DNA of 64,000 bases. Origin: Nitzschia sp. DOCU1 (Eukaryota; Bacillariophyta; Bacillariophyceae; Bacillariales; Bacillariaceae). Below the pieces are notes generated by a model. It had not been told where the DNA came from. It saw only the letters and a program-made list of their open reading frames with translations, and did no database searches. Positions 1 to 9,734 of this stretch are shown piece by piece. The translations under genes and the position numbers were made by a program. The stretch lies in NCBI GenBank assembly GCA_951394045.1, contig OX595988.1, positions 992,001 through 1,056,000 on the forward strand, in the 5' to 3' direction. Each line of letters begins with the position of its first letter. Positions within the stretch are counted from its first letter, which is position 1.

Positions 1-83
1 TATATTGCCACTTCTAGTAGCTAGCTAGTTTGCGCGCTCTTTCGTCTTTCTTGCGATTGATACTTTCCTTTCGCTTTCTATCG

Positions 84-1640
84 TTATTGCCGCAATATAG
101 CCAAGGGCAGCGCAATGAGCGACGTTAAGGAACAGGCGGTCGTCCAACAAAACGTACGAATCCATGCCGCGGGTGTCGCATGGTCGATGGAAGCGACGTA
201 TCCATTAAACATAGCCAACAACGCAAAGCCTCCAATATCAAAGACATCGGCAATGGTCGCTGACGATTGTTTTCCACCTCTCGACAATGCATACAAGGAA
301 GGAGGAATATAAAAGGGAATGGAAAATGCCAGGCCCCACGTAAACATGCCCGCGGCGGCTACGGAGGCGGATAACTTACACATGCCCGAAACATGGGCCA
401 GTTGCAAGAGCGAGCTTAGGGTAGCTAACCCCATCAAGGCCACCGACGCCAGTGCTTGCTTTTTCTTGGGCAATCGTGAATACCATGACGAGCCAAAGGT
501 CACTGCAAGTAAACACCCCAAAGAGTAAATGGATGCGCCTTGAGCCGCAATGGCATTGGAAGCACCATAGACTTGGCTCATTAAGGTGGGTACAAACAGT
601 AAAAACGAAGCAAAGACCATTAAGACCGATCGTGACACGAGATGAAGCCAGAATTCGGGTGTTGCGGCTTCTCGGCGGAGCGTTCGGAGGGAAGCTTGCA
701 AGGATGGTTTGGCTGGTGCATTCGTACTGTCTGACGACGACAACAATGTCTTGCCACCAAAGTAAGCCAATAGCGAAAGTGGAAGAATTTGTAGAACAGC
801 CGATACGGCAAAGATATTTCTCCAAGGCTGCTGTATCGTTTGTTGTTCCAATCGATGCAATATCGTAGCAAAGAGAGCAAAGGACAAGGCATTGCCCGTC
901 CTCGCTCCGACTGCTAGCAGGCCAACTTGTTTGCCCCAAACCCGTTCGGGAAAGGATTGATGAATCGCATTGATACATCCCGCCCAACAAGAACTAAAAA
1001 TAAAATCCACCAATATCCAAGAAATGGCAAACAAGGAAAACTGCTGTGTGCACGAGATGGTCGCCAATAATGCCAGGAGCAAAGTCAAAGCCACTTGTAA
1101 TGCGCGAATCCCACCCAACATATCAATGACAGGTCCTAGTAGAAGTTTTCCCATGGCCACTGCCAGAGTAGATTGTCCCAATAACGTTGCCATGTAACTT
1201 TGGGGTTTCATCATCATCCCGCTAGTAGTAGTACCGGTAGGGAAGGTGAGTCCTTGACTCTTGGAAATCAAAAGAGAAAACACGGAAGGAAGGGCACACT
1301 TGGCACCCATGACAGTCATATAGCAAGTTGCCAATGCCACGGACATGCCTCGTCTTCGAAACAGTTCCTCCTTGGAGGGTTTCTCCTCCTCGTTGATAGA
1401 AGTGGAGCTGTCATTGGCACCCCCACCTCGTATCGGAAGCAGCGTGGAGGATCGCCTCGACGTATGTCTCGTCGTTCGCAAGGGAAATCCAAGTACTGAT
1501 AACGGTGATGAAGAAATGCAAGTGGAATAGGTGAATGGTGTACGCGTCAACAACAATCCAAGAGAAAAGGCTGTAGAAGAATCTGCCAATGGCGACATGA
1601 TGGCCAGCAGTAACAGCGATGCAACCGTGAAGGGTTTCAT
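84..1640 (-). CDS. Major facilitator superfamily transporter, probably plastid envelope
   Basis: The 518-residue protein is highly hydrophobic with about 11-12 membrane segments after residue 100, in the usual layout of a 12-helix MFS carrier. Segments such as GKLLLGPVIDMLGG resemble the loop 2-3 signature (GxLxDrxG) of the superfamily. Residues 1-25 form a signal peptide ending in SSTAF, followed by a Ser/Thr/Arg-rich stretch. This is the two-part plastid leader of diatoms, with cleavage expected just before the Phe. The substrate cannot be read from the sequence; organophosphate antiporters and nitrate/sugar-type MFS proteins are alternatives. The start is an ATG and no intron is needed. 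It is head-to-head with the cyclin-like gene at 2178. The MFS fold is clear, the plastid location is inferred. Confidence 0.8.
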   Translation of the reverse strand: MKPFTVASLLLLAIMSPLADSSTAFSLGLLLTRTPFTYSTCISSSPLSVLGFPLRTTRHTSRRSSTLLPIRGGGANDSSTSINEEEKPSKEELFRRRGMSVALATCYMTVMGAKCALPSVFSLLISKSQGLTFPTGTTTSGMMMKPQSYMATLLGQSTLAVAMGKLLLGPVIDMLGGIRALQVALTLLLALLATISCTQQFSLFAISWILVDFIFSSCWAGCINAIHQSFPERVWGKQVGLLAVGARTGNALSFALFATILHRLEQQTIQQPWRNIFAVSAVLQILPLSLLAYFGGKTLLSSSDSTNAPAKPSLQASLRTLRREAATPEFWLHLVSRSVLMVFASFLLFVPTLMSQVYGASNAIAAQGASIYSLGCLLAVTFGSSWYSRLPKKKQALASVALMGLATLSSLLQLAHVSGMCKLSASVAAAGMFTWGLAFSIPFYIPPSLYALSRGGKQSSATIADVFDIGGFALLAMFNGYVASIDHATPAAWIRTFCWTTACSLTSLIALPLAILRQ

Positions 1641-2177
1641 GCTCCTGGCGTGGTATTTGTGTATACTTTGATTGTGGAGATTGAATCTTTCAACGTTCGT
1701 TGACCGAGCGACTAACAGCTCATACTGTTGACGATTGTCAGCGTGGATGTGGTACGACGGTAGGTGTCAAAATGCCATCATCGTCTTCTCCCGTCATCGT
1801 CGGCATCCCATCCTGTTCCCCCGATGATGTGACGAGTCGAAGGGGTCGTTAATGTTCATTCTCTTGCGTCGAGTCAAACTAGTCATAACCGCTGATTGGC
1901 CGCCATGTTCCACGTGGGCTTTTGGGCTACGTGGAGCTTCCACGAAAGCGTTCCTCGCTCGCTCCCCCCGATGATGACGACAATGTTGATGGGGAGATTG
2001 GAGGCACAAACAGGAACTCAATCTCACAAGCACGCACTTCAACAACTCTCAACGAGATCGAGAGAAGAAACACAGAGCAGCAGGCACAACTGCAGGGGGT
2101 AGAGCTAATTGACGACTGTGGCGTTTGCCTGCTACTTTTGTTCCATCCGATTGTTATTTCTTCCAGTCACCTAACGC
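1641..2177. promoter_or_regulatory. Divergent intergenic region
   Basis: This 537-base gap lies between two genes transcribed away from each other, so it should hold both promoters and 5' leaders. I see no RNA gene, conserved box or convincing ORF in it. Confidence 0.4.
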
Positions 2178-3374
2178 ATGACCATGGCGGTCAATACGCG
2201 GAATCATCAGCAACTCTGCTGTAATCGTCGTACGAGCTTTTGGTGGTATGTTCATGCCGCCATTGTAGTGGCCCTTGTGTCCATGAATCTCTCGACGGCG
2301 ACGTATAATCCAGCCCAACATCCACAAAACGTCAACTGGAATCCAGTACAACAGCAAGCACAACATGTGCAGTGGGAAGATCCTGCTCGTGGTGGAAGCA
2401 CCATGGCGGCGACGGCGACGACGGAATATCCACCACCACCTCCGCAACAAATGGTGGAAGAAGAACCGTATCATCCTCCAACAATATTATTGAAACACAT
2501 GTCCATGGCATTACGAGTTACCAGTGAATGGAATCGTCGATTATTGCATGGGGCTAATCGCTTTAACAAATTCTTTTGGAAGAAACAGGCGGATATTGCT
2601 GCGGCAGCAGCCGGGGCATCACAAGACGCGTCGTCTTATGGGACTCTTCCAGTCAATGTGCACCCTTCTCGATCCTGGCGGCCTCCCATTCCGGGTCCTC
2701 CACCCACCAATGAAGACGATCATTTGACATTATTTCATGCCAAGGCACCTCGAGAAATCTCCAAAGAAAAAGGAGGCAGTGATGATAATGATGCAGCAGT
2801 AGCACGTGGCGTGGCTCGATGGGGACCCGAGTTGTTACCGTATCTCGAGCATATTGTGGACTTGTTGGGAATCTCGTCGGAAGGTGGAGTGGAAATTCCA
2901 CTCGCCATGATTTACTTGGATCGGGCATGTTCCGTTGAAACACCCCGAAGCAATGGCGTACCACCCTGTCCGTTTTGTACACCACGGACCGTCCATCGTC
3001 TAAGTTTGGCATCTTTGTTGTTGGCCACTCAAGCTGTCAAGGGATGGACCGATGCGGAAATGCTAGAGCAATATGACAAAATTTTTGCGTCGTTGGGAAT
3101 TCCAGAGGTACAGCTGCAACAAATGGTAGATTGGATGAGGGGGGCCTTGGGAGATGCGGGATTAATGGTGACAGTGACGCAAATGAAAGAGTGGGGACGC
3201 AACTGGGAATCCATTTTTTCGCCTTGGCAACATGTGTCGAGACGACAACGACTCGAACAAACGCCGACTGCTGCTACAGATACTGCTTCTACTACTACTT
3301 CTACTACGGCAAACACCCCGCCTCCGCCAGCCTTAATGCAAGACGAGGCGCCGGCGCAACAGAACTACAACTAA
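2178..3374 (+). CDS. Cyclin-box (Pho80/P-type-like) protein with N-terminal hydrophobic segment
   Basis: 398 residues. Residues 25-42 are a hydrophobic segment that looks like a signal peptide or signal anchor. Residues 43-210 are Gln/Pro-rich and disordered. Residues about 215-365 resemble the cyclin box of Pho80/P-type cyclins: IPLAMIYLDRA (helix 1-2), then TVHRLSLASLLLATQAV (helix 3), then a helix ending in a Leu/Met-rich stretch. The usual helix-3 Lys of CDK-binding cyclins appears to be Gln here (ATQAV where ATKAV is common). An insert with three Cys (PPCPFC) separates helices 2 and 3. Pho80-type cyclins pair with a CDK and respond to phosphate or nutrient state; that role is inference. 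The tail is Thr/Pro-rich. The start ATG-ACC-ATG at 2178 gives the hydrophobic leader; the Met at residue 40 would give a soluble protein. Confidence 0.6.
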   Translation: MTMAVNTRNHQQLCCNRRTSFWWYVHAAIVVALVSMNLSTATYNPAQHPQNVNWNPVQQQAQHVQWEDPARGGSTMAATATTEYPPPPPQQMVEEEPYHPPTILLKHMSMALRVTSEWNRRLLHGANRFNKFFWKKQADIAAAAAGASQDASSYGTLPVNVHPSRSWRPPIPGPPPTNEDDHLTLFHAKAPREISKEKGGSDDNDAAVARGVARWGPELLPYLEHIVDLLGISSEGGVEIPLAMIYLDRACSVETPRSNGVPPCPFCTPRTVHRLSLASLLLATQAVKGWTDAEMLEQYDKIFASLGIPEVQLQQMVDWMRGALGDAGLMVTVTQMKEWGRNWESIFSPWQHVSRRQRLEQTPTAATDTASTTTSTTANTPPPPALMQDEAPAQQNYN

Positions 3375-3732
3375 GAAGTAGTATCTTCTTGTTGGCCATG
3401 ACGAATCATTCCTCGGAGCGAAAACTTTGTAGAGGCAATGCTAGCTAGCACGTAAGTCAACATAGAAACAAGACAAACACAATCGTACGATTCAAAAATA
3501 CTGTAAATGATTCTATTTGTAATAGTCGTACCGTCTACTAGTGCCATAGTGACTTGGCGCTCCTCGCGACAGCCACCCACCCACCCCAGATGCAGCTGCG
3601 CAACGGTTGGCAGCCATGCATCATGACAACAACCGCCCCCTTGCCCAATCCAGCCGTGGGCCTGCTCTCATGACTCAACTAGTCAATCAAGAATTCTTCT
3701 TGCCTACCAAGCCAATACGCGGTCCGAGTAGT
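3375..3732. other. Convergent 3' region
   Basis: The 3' ends of the cyclin-like gene (+) and the La-related gene (-) face each other across 358 bases. It should contain both polyadenylation regions. No further gene is visible. Confidence 0.4.
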
Positions 3733-5772
3733 CTACCATTCATCATAGGCAGCCTTGGTCGAAGCAGCCTCTTCCGAAAAGGCTAACTTGCTCATGGCAG
3801 CATCCAGAGTTGCAGGAGTTGCTTCTACTGGCACAGCGGGAACTGTAGTTGGACTTGCCGCTGTCGATGAAAGAACCGACGAGACCGTTTCTGGTTTCTT
3901 GAGTAGAGCTTGGGCATAGCCTACAGTAGTGGTAGTGGGAAGCTTCTTTGCCTCTGGGGAAGTGGGCACGGGTCCACCGCCAAGGGCCGGAAAGTTATCC
4001 GCGCCCAAATCAAGAACTTCCTTTGTCTTATTCTTGTCAAGACCTTCCTTCGTCTTGTTATTATTGCGCTTGTTGGTTTGGCGCTTCTTTTTGGTGGCTT
4101 TCTTTTCTCCGCCATTTTTGGGTTGCTGCTGCTGCTTCTGCTCGGAAGATGACTTTGCCTGTGGATTCGCCTCGGATTTGGGGGGCGCCTGCTGCTGCTT
4201 CTGATCCAACGACGGCTCGGGGGTCTTTGCCGAACTGGGCTGCCACTTCTTTTCACTTTTTCCAGAGTTGTCGGTAGTAGTATAATTCTTCTTGGAATTG
4301 GTGATGTTCATCTGGCTGTTGCTTTCGCGACTGCTAACACTATTCTTGTCAATGCTGGTACTGGCGTTGGGGGCATTCCTGGCCTCAAAACTTTGTTGGC
4401 GCTGCCGCTGGTACTGCTGCTGCTGTCGGCCGTGCTGAAGGTACACATGTGGCGGCGGCTTGCCGCCCTGCGCAGTGTAGTTACGGCCCATGTGGCGTTG
4501 GTTATTATTGTAGTAGCCCTGGTTGCCACCCAGTCGATAGTAATAAGGCGGCTGAGCCCGCATGGGCCCTTGAGGCGGCATGCCATAGGTCACATACCCA
4601 TAAGGCATTTGAGGGTACTGTCCATATTGCTGCTGCGGCTGATGCATGGGCATGGCGTACCCAGCAGCCGGCAAAATGACAGGGTACGCAGCATGTCCTC
4701 CCGTCATCGGCATAGCTTGTTGCAGAGGTGGCATTCCAGAATTCACCGTCACATTGCCGCTCGAACTACCCGCTCCAATCGAGGCCACGGAACCGGCGCT
4801 TGTAACACTGTCCGACGTGGATCGAGAGGACGTATTGGTCTGCTGCTGAAGTTGTTGCGGACGAATGTCACTCTTGAGGTGCCCCCTGACTGGTACACCT
4901 GCAATCTCGGCATCGTGGCTTTGAGTCAACGCCTTGACAGCCTGTTCCTCCGTCTCAAAGGTGACAAACCAGGTATTTCCCACATCGGGGCGAGCCGTCA
5001 GTGGCGCAAAATGCTCCGTCTGAAAGACCCCCATCACTTCCTGGAAAGTCGCCGTTGAAGGCACATCCCGTACAATGACCACGTTTCGTGGCCCTCGGTT
5101 GCTGGTGCTACTGCTTGCACTCGTCTCTTTGGCAGCGTTGCTTGAGAGAGGAACAGGAGGCGGTAGCGGATGAGTGGGAACGCCCAAGGAAGAAGTTGCA
5201 GTTGCTTGAGACGATGGAGAGGAAGGCGCCGACGGCTCTGTCCTACTAGGCTCCTCGGAAGTGCTGCTTTCCGAGCGATTAATGGATTCCCCAGCCGATA
5301 CTGGTGGTGGTGGTGGTTGCTGTTGGGGGTTCATCCACGAAGTATCCATCGGAGAAATAAAAGCTCCATCCTGACTGACAGAAACCACAGTACTCTGATA
5401 CACGGCCATTCGAACCAGAACCGGATCCGCCATGGGGATCAAATGGAGTGGCCAGTGACCCATGTTGTTCAGCAAGGCGTAGATCTGTCTCACTTTCGGA
5501 AAGCTACAGATAACGGACATGGGAACAGCGCCCCGGTGCTCGGGTGCGTTAAGCTGCGTAAGCAAATAGGTATCCTTCGCGAGATTTTGTGGGCTAAAAT
5601 AAAACTCCACTTGAGATCGAAGCGGAAAGAGATTGCCGTACTGATAGGACAATGACGAATCCATCATTGAAGGACCGGTCATTGCGGGCTGAGATAGTGT
5701 GGCGTTATGCTGCTGTTGTTGTTGCAGTTGCTGATGAGGGTAGCTCATGGCAGGGCTCGTGGTAGATGACAT
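3733..5772 (-). CDS. La-related RNA-binding protein (LARP4-like)
   Basis: 679 residues. After a Gln/Met-rich N-terminus, residues about 48-140 match the La winged-helix domain: LRSQVEFYFSPQNLAKD followed by VPMSVICSFPKV. Residues about 227-300 form an RRM-like fold (NVVIVRDVP as RNP2, TWFVTFETEEQA as RNP1), so a La module with RRM is present. The middle is Tyr/Gln/Pro/Met-rich and disordered. The C-terminal third is Lys/Gln-rich and contains the short motif NFPALGG near residue 594, a motif type seen in translation and mRNA-decay adaptors. LARP4 relatives bind poly(A) mRNA and PABP and stabilise mRNA in the cytoplasm; LARP1 or LARP6 subfamily is less likely because the RRM follows the La domain after a long linker. 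Intronless, start ATG. Confidence 0.85.
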   Translation of the reverse strand: MSSTTSPAMSYPHQQLQQQQQHNATLSQPAMTGPSMMDSSLSYQYGNLFPLRSQVEFYFSPQNLAKDTYLLTQLNAPEHRGAVPMSVICSFPKVRQIYALLNNMGHWPLHLIPMADPVLVRMAVYQSTVVSVSQDGAFISPMDTSWMNPQQQPPPPPVSAGESINRSESSTSEEPSRTEPSAPSSPSSQATATSSLGVPTHPLPPPVPLSSNAAKETSASSSTSNRGPRNVVIVRDVPSTATFQEVMGVFQTEHFAPLTARPDVGNTWFVTFETEEQAVKALTQSHDAEIAGVPVRGHLKSDIRPQQLQQQTNTSSRSTSDSVTSAGSVASIGAGSSSGNVTVNSGMPPLQQAMPMTGGHAAYPVILPAAGYAMPMHQPQQQYGQYPQMPYGYVTYGMPPQGPMRAQPPYYYRLGGNQGYYNNNQRHMGRNYTAQGGKPPPHVYLQHGRQQQQYQRQRQQSFEARNAPNASTSIDKNSVSSRESNSQMNITNSKKNYTTTDNSGKSEKKWQPSSAKTPEPSLDQKQQQAPPKSEANPQAKSSSEQKQQQQPKNGGEKKATKKKRQTNKRNNNKTKEGLDKNKTKEVLDLGADNFPALGGGPVPTSPEAKKLPTTTTVGYAQALLKKPETVSSVLSSTAASPTTVPAVPVEATPATLDAAMSKLAFSEEAASTKAAYDEW

Positions 5773-7186
5773 GGCTAAAGTCTGCTGAAAAGAGTCGTGC
5801 GAAAAGGAAAAATGAGGATCCGGTGAGCAGACGAGTCATCAATATGGGAAATGGCGATCGGGGTTTGCAGACTGTGCCAATGACTGACTCCTTCACTTCC
5901 ACGCAGTAGTGGGAGCAGCGCTCCAAGAATGAATCATCGAGTCCCATGGACGAACGAATGACCTTTTGGCGACCGGAGCAGGAATGCAATTTCAACCTCG
6001 AAGAAAAACGTACCTGACGATGATGGTAAGACGGAGTGCGAAATCACCACTGGATAGTCGGAATAAGGCGGGTAGCAGATAATCGATCGGGAAACAATGA
6101 ATTTGCGCTGTATTCCGAGATTCACCAGCAACAATGACACCGCTCGCTGAACCGAACACTGAAAATGAGGTTTTCGTTGGTATAGAACAACCAAACGGAG
6201 GCAAGAGAGGATCCAAACACTAGCGGGCTTTTGCCGAGCAGTCCCCCACAAGCAAGGAGAAAGAAAACAAGAACCACGACGGGGATTGCAACACCGTCGA
6301 GAAGCAAAAGTGTCTTCGGAGTGATGGATGATCGATGGCTGCTGCGACTTTTTTGGATTTCTATGCGGTGCGCCGCTTTGTTGCGCCAATTTGTCGTGTG
6401 ACTGCTGTGGTCGCTGGGATGGCTCTTCTCCTCCGCCACCGACTTTGGGGCGGAACCGCGCCCGATCGCCACCTTCGCGCCGTAGCAATCGTACGTATGC
6501 CCGCGGGTGCAACCACGCGCCCGCCTGTCAAAAGTAGAACCTTCCTTCGAGAATGCAAATAAATGCCGCACGAGTCACATTTGTCTTAAATATGCAGAAA
6601 CGATCACTACCGGCAGTACCACGCACATTCAATTCTTCCATGTTTTATCATGCAGGCGGCGTATACCATTTCTGTCGTTTGTCGCGCAGGCATGTCGCAA
6701 GGCATATAATATAGGGCTCTCATTGCGAGCATTCAAGTATTCAGACTGGCATACAGCATAATGTAGTCCGTAGCAACTTCAGCATTGCAAGAGTGAGTAC
6801 GATGGCAACAAACTTCTTGTGAAAAGGGAAAATTTACACTACTAGCTCCTCTAGCTACTAGCAAGTAAAAGCAGCGAAGCATGGTTGTCTAAATTTAAGC
6901 TACCTGAGTAGCTAGCTAGAGCTATAGAGTAGCAGCTCCAACGGGGGTAGTTAGTTGGAATCGTACTTTGTTAGCCCCATCTCATACCTTCATCGTAGCA
7001 CCATAGTAACAATCATTCCGTCTTCCTATTGTACGTATGGTGGGATTGCTACTCATTGGTGGTACTACCGGTAATGCTCGGAATATTATAAAATGACAAT
7101 TATTAGTATGATTGATGCTAGTCCACTGCATTTAAGTTTGGATGCTTCGTTTGCCCTTCATCATCCTATTCCTTTCCGGGCTACTT
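5773..7186. other. Intergenic region upstream of the La-related gene
   Basis: 1.4 kb between the LARP start and the stop of the TPR-only gene. The part next to the LARP gene probably carries its leader and promoter. Short open frames on both strands (for example minus-strand 6122-6571) show no recognisable domain. The stretch 6840-6960 is rich in CTAG/AGCT tetranucleotides. No RNA gene was recognised. Confidence 0.35.
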
Positions 7187-9265
7187 TTAGTACTTCTTCT
7201 TGCCTCCTTTGAGATTCTTCACTAATTTTCCAAAGATACCGCCACCCTTTTTCTTTTCCACCACAAGGACGTCCTTCATCGCCTTTGCAATCTCCGGGTT
7301 GGTCTCTGCGAGTCCCAATTCTTGGAAGACTTGGTAGGCCTCGGACCAGCACAATTGTGCATCCTCTTCATGACCTTGCATCTTGTGGATGTTTCCAATC
7401 ATGAACAGTACATTGACGTAGTCACCATCATTCTTCGTACCGTTATTGCGGCGAATACGGATAAATTCAGTAAGTAGATCGCGGGCCTTTTCGTGGTTAC
7501 CGGATTTGAACTCCATAGTTCCCATGTACTGCAGTACGGCTGCCACGCTTTCGTCGTGTTCACCAAACACCATTGTTCGGATCTTGAGAGCCTCTTGGTA
7601 CGAACGCATCGCTTCATCCGTCCGCTCCATGTCGCTCTGGACATTTCCCATGGCAATGAGAGCGTCAGCGACTTTTTCGTGGTCCTGCCCAAGTTCGGTG
7701 CGTCGAATACGTAGACACTCCTCGTAACACTCGACGGCAAGCTCTTGCTCCTGTTTCTCCCGGTGGACGTTTCCAATGTTCTTCAGTGTCTCCGAAACCT
7801 TGACGTGATCTTCCTGCAGCTTTCGAATCCGAAGAGCGTCCCAAAGTAATGTCAAGGCGTCGTCAAGTTCACCCCCCTTGGCCTTGAGGAATCCCATCAT
7901 GTTCAGGGTATCGCCTACTTCCTTGGAATCTTCCCCAAGTTGATAGCGTCGAATGTTGAGTGATTCCTCAAAGCACACTAGGGCTCGTTTTGGCTCGTCG
8001 TTGTTATGGAGAGTGTACCCCATACTGTAAAGCGTCTCTGCGACCGCAACATCATCCAGTCCTAGTTGCTTTCGACGGATGTCCAGGGCATCGATGTAAT
8101 AACTCATGGCGGAATCGTACTCGCCAAGATCGTCCATCAGGTCACCAAGTTCTTGTAGCACAGTAGCAACGGCTTCGTGCTGCTCGCCATGTAGAAGGCG
8201 ACGGATACGAAGCGCATACCCAAAATTGATCTGGGCTTCTTTCGTCTTTCCGATCAAACGGGCTAGTGAACCAATCTTCTCGTGGGTGACAGCAACCTTT
8301 TCACTGTCCGGTAATCGAAGCTGTCGGATCTTGAGGGCCTCCTCCAAACACTTGAGGGAGCGGTCGAAACGTTTTTGCGTGCTGTGCAAGAAAGCCATGT
8401 TGAATAAAGTACTTGCAACGTCCAAATGCACAAATCCAAGAACCTTTCGACGGGCTTGCAGACTTTCTTCGAAAAGTTTCATGGCTTTCTTCTGCTCTCC
8501 GCTCATCAAATATACGCAGCCAATCAAGTGCAGTAACGATGCGACCTTTTCCTTCCGATCTGGGACCTCCGTGACAAGAACCTGCAGAGATTTCTCGTAG
8601 TAGTCGAGGCCTTGCTCGTGGTTACCTTCGAGGTTATGGAGGATTCCTTCAATGGTCGATACTTCGGCGTCGCGCTCTGGTCCACCGAACATGTCGAGAT
8701 TCAAAACTCGAACGGCCTCTTTAAACTGAATTGTAGCGTGGTCGACGTTGCCTTGGTCTGACATGCAATTTCCGATGTGGCGATACGTGGCAGCAAGTTC
8801 TGGGTGATCTTCTCCAAGATCCTCTCGTTTGGATCTCAGAGCCTCTTGATGAAACTTTAGCGCCTCTTCGATCTCGCCTTTGTAGTAGTGGATCGTACCC
8901 TTTTTGTCAAGAATCTCGCCGATTGCGACGCTATGGAGACCCTTTTCCTTGTGTATGACGTCAAGGGCCCAATTGTAGCTCTCCATTGCTTCGTGATAGT
9001 GAATGAATCCGAAGAAGATGTCACCGATCTTCATAAGGGTCTGGGCATCGAAAATGGTATCATCCTTAGTTCCCCGCATACGGAGACACTGCTTCAACGA
9101 GCCAAGGGCTTGTTCGTACTCATTCATATCCGAGCAAACGACATCGTCGTTCATGTAGCCAAGTCCTCGTAGCGCGGTAGCTACAGCTTCATGCTGCTCA
9201 CCAGGGATCTTGAGCGCCTTCTCCAAACACTTTAGAGAAGTGTCCAATTGGTTTCGCGTATCCAT
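7187..9265 (-). CDS. Kinesin-light-chain-type TPR repeat protein, paralogue of the giant gene's C-terminus
   Basis: From the first ATG (9265) this is 692 residues, almost all tandem 42-residue tetratricopeptide repeats of kinesin-light-chain type (units such as EALRIRK and YEECLRIRR ending each repeat). The frame stays open to 9340 upstream, but only with TTG starts. The array is collinear with residues about 2380-3010 of the giant NB-ARC protein at 11904-21125. The C-terminal ~420 residues are almost identical to it, while the first ~245 are only about three-quarters identical. The last 30 residues are a different Lys/Gly-rich tail. There is no NB-ARC domain, signal peptide or membrane segment, so it is a TPR-only adaptor or a truncated duplicate. 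The N-terminus looks rearranged: residues 1-30 match two non-adjacent repeats of the giant protein. Intronless. Confidence 0.8.
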   Translation of the reverse strand: MDTRNQLDTSLKCLEKALKIPGEQHEAVATALRGLGYMNDDVVCSDMNEYEQALGSLKQCLRMRGTKDDTIFDAQTLMKIGDIFFGFIHYHEAMESYNWALDVIHKEKGLHSVAIGEILDKKGTIHYYKGEIEEALKFHQEALRSKREDLGEDHPELAATYRHIGNCMSDQGNVDHATIQFKEAVRVLNLDMFGGPERDAEVSTIEGILHNLEGNHEQGLDYYEKSLQVLVTEVPDRKEKVASLLHLIGCVYLMSGEQKKAMKLFEESLQARRKVLGFVHLDVASTLFNMAFLHSTQKRFDRSLKCLEEALKIRQLRLPDSEKVAVTHEKIGSLARLIGKTKEAQINFGYALRIRRLLHGEQHEAVATVLQELGDLMDDLGEYDSAMSYYIDALDIRRKQLGLDDVAVAETLYSMGYTLHNNDEPKRALVCFEESLNIRRYQLGEDSKEVGDTLNMMGFLKAKGGELDDALTLLWDALRIRKLQEDHVKVSETLKNIGNVHREKQEQELAVECYEECLRIRRTELGQDHEKVADALIAMGNVQSDMERTDEAMRSYQEALKIRTMVFGEHDESVAAVLQYMGTMEFKSGNHEKARDLLTEFIRIRRNNGTKNDGDYVNVLFMIGNIHKMQGHEEDAQLCWSEAYQVFQELGLAETNPEIAKAMKDVLVVEKKKGGGIFGKLVKNLKGGKKKY
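7290..8550 (-). repeat. Near-identical duplicated TPR tract, copy 1
   Basis: This tract matches 12082-13342 at a constant offset of 4792 bases. In the stretches I compared base by base (7441-7620) there were three differences in 180 bases. Sequence on both sides, including the TPR coding region above 8550, is clearly more diverged. Confidence 0.9.
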
Positions 9266-9734
9266 GGTTGCCGAACTTGAGCTTGTACCATCCAATGCAT
9301 CCAACAAAGTGCCACCTTTTCGGTGCCACTCTGTGCGTGTTCATTCACCTGAAGACTTTCCATTCAGAGTCATAGGGTGATTTGGATACCATTTCTGAGA
9401 CGTGTCCTGAGATGTGTCGTCCCCAGTGGTGTTTCAATGGAACTTTTGGTTCTCGCGGACCTTTGATGGACGGACGCTGGGGCGACGGAAATGTGGCGGA
9501 AGACCGTGCATGGCCCATGGCGCGCCAAAAACTATCGCGACAAATTGCTATAAGTGTAACGCGGGAGCGACAGAAAACGGAGCGTGGGTTGGTTGGCGCT
9601 CCGTTTTCTATCGTACCGGGGCGGTAAGGCGGGCGCTCAGGCCGCTGGGCCATTCATCGGCCGGCGCGGGCCGACCGGGGGAGGGGACTCCCCAAACACA
9701 ACAATCAATCGAGTCGTTGAGAAGGAAAATGGTC
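9266..9734. other. Intergenic region with a GC-rich hairpin
   Basis: 469 bases between the TPR-only gene and the Lys/Arg-rich gene. It includes the inverted repeat at 9568-9613 and a G+C-rich patch at 9610-9700. No gene is supported. Confidence 0.4.
9568..9613. repeat. Inverted repeat with G-rich loop
   Basis: Arms 9568-9584 and 9597-9613 are 17 bases long and complementary with one mismatch; the inner 13 base pairs are perfect. The 12-base loop consists only of G and T in GGG-TT-GG-TT-GG order. It lies in non-coding DNA between two minus-strand genes. Confidence 0.75.

Noticed and set aside
4393..5058. 221-codon plus-strand frame opposite the La-related gene
   Set aside because: Antisense shadow of the Gln/Tyr/Pro-rich region; no domain.
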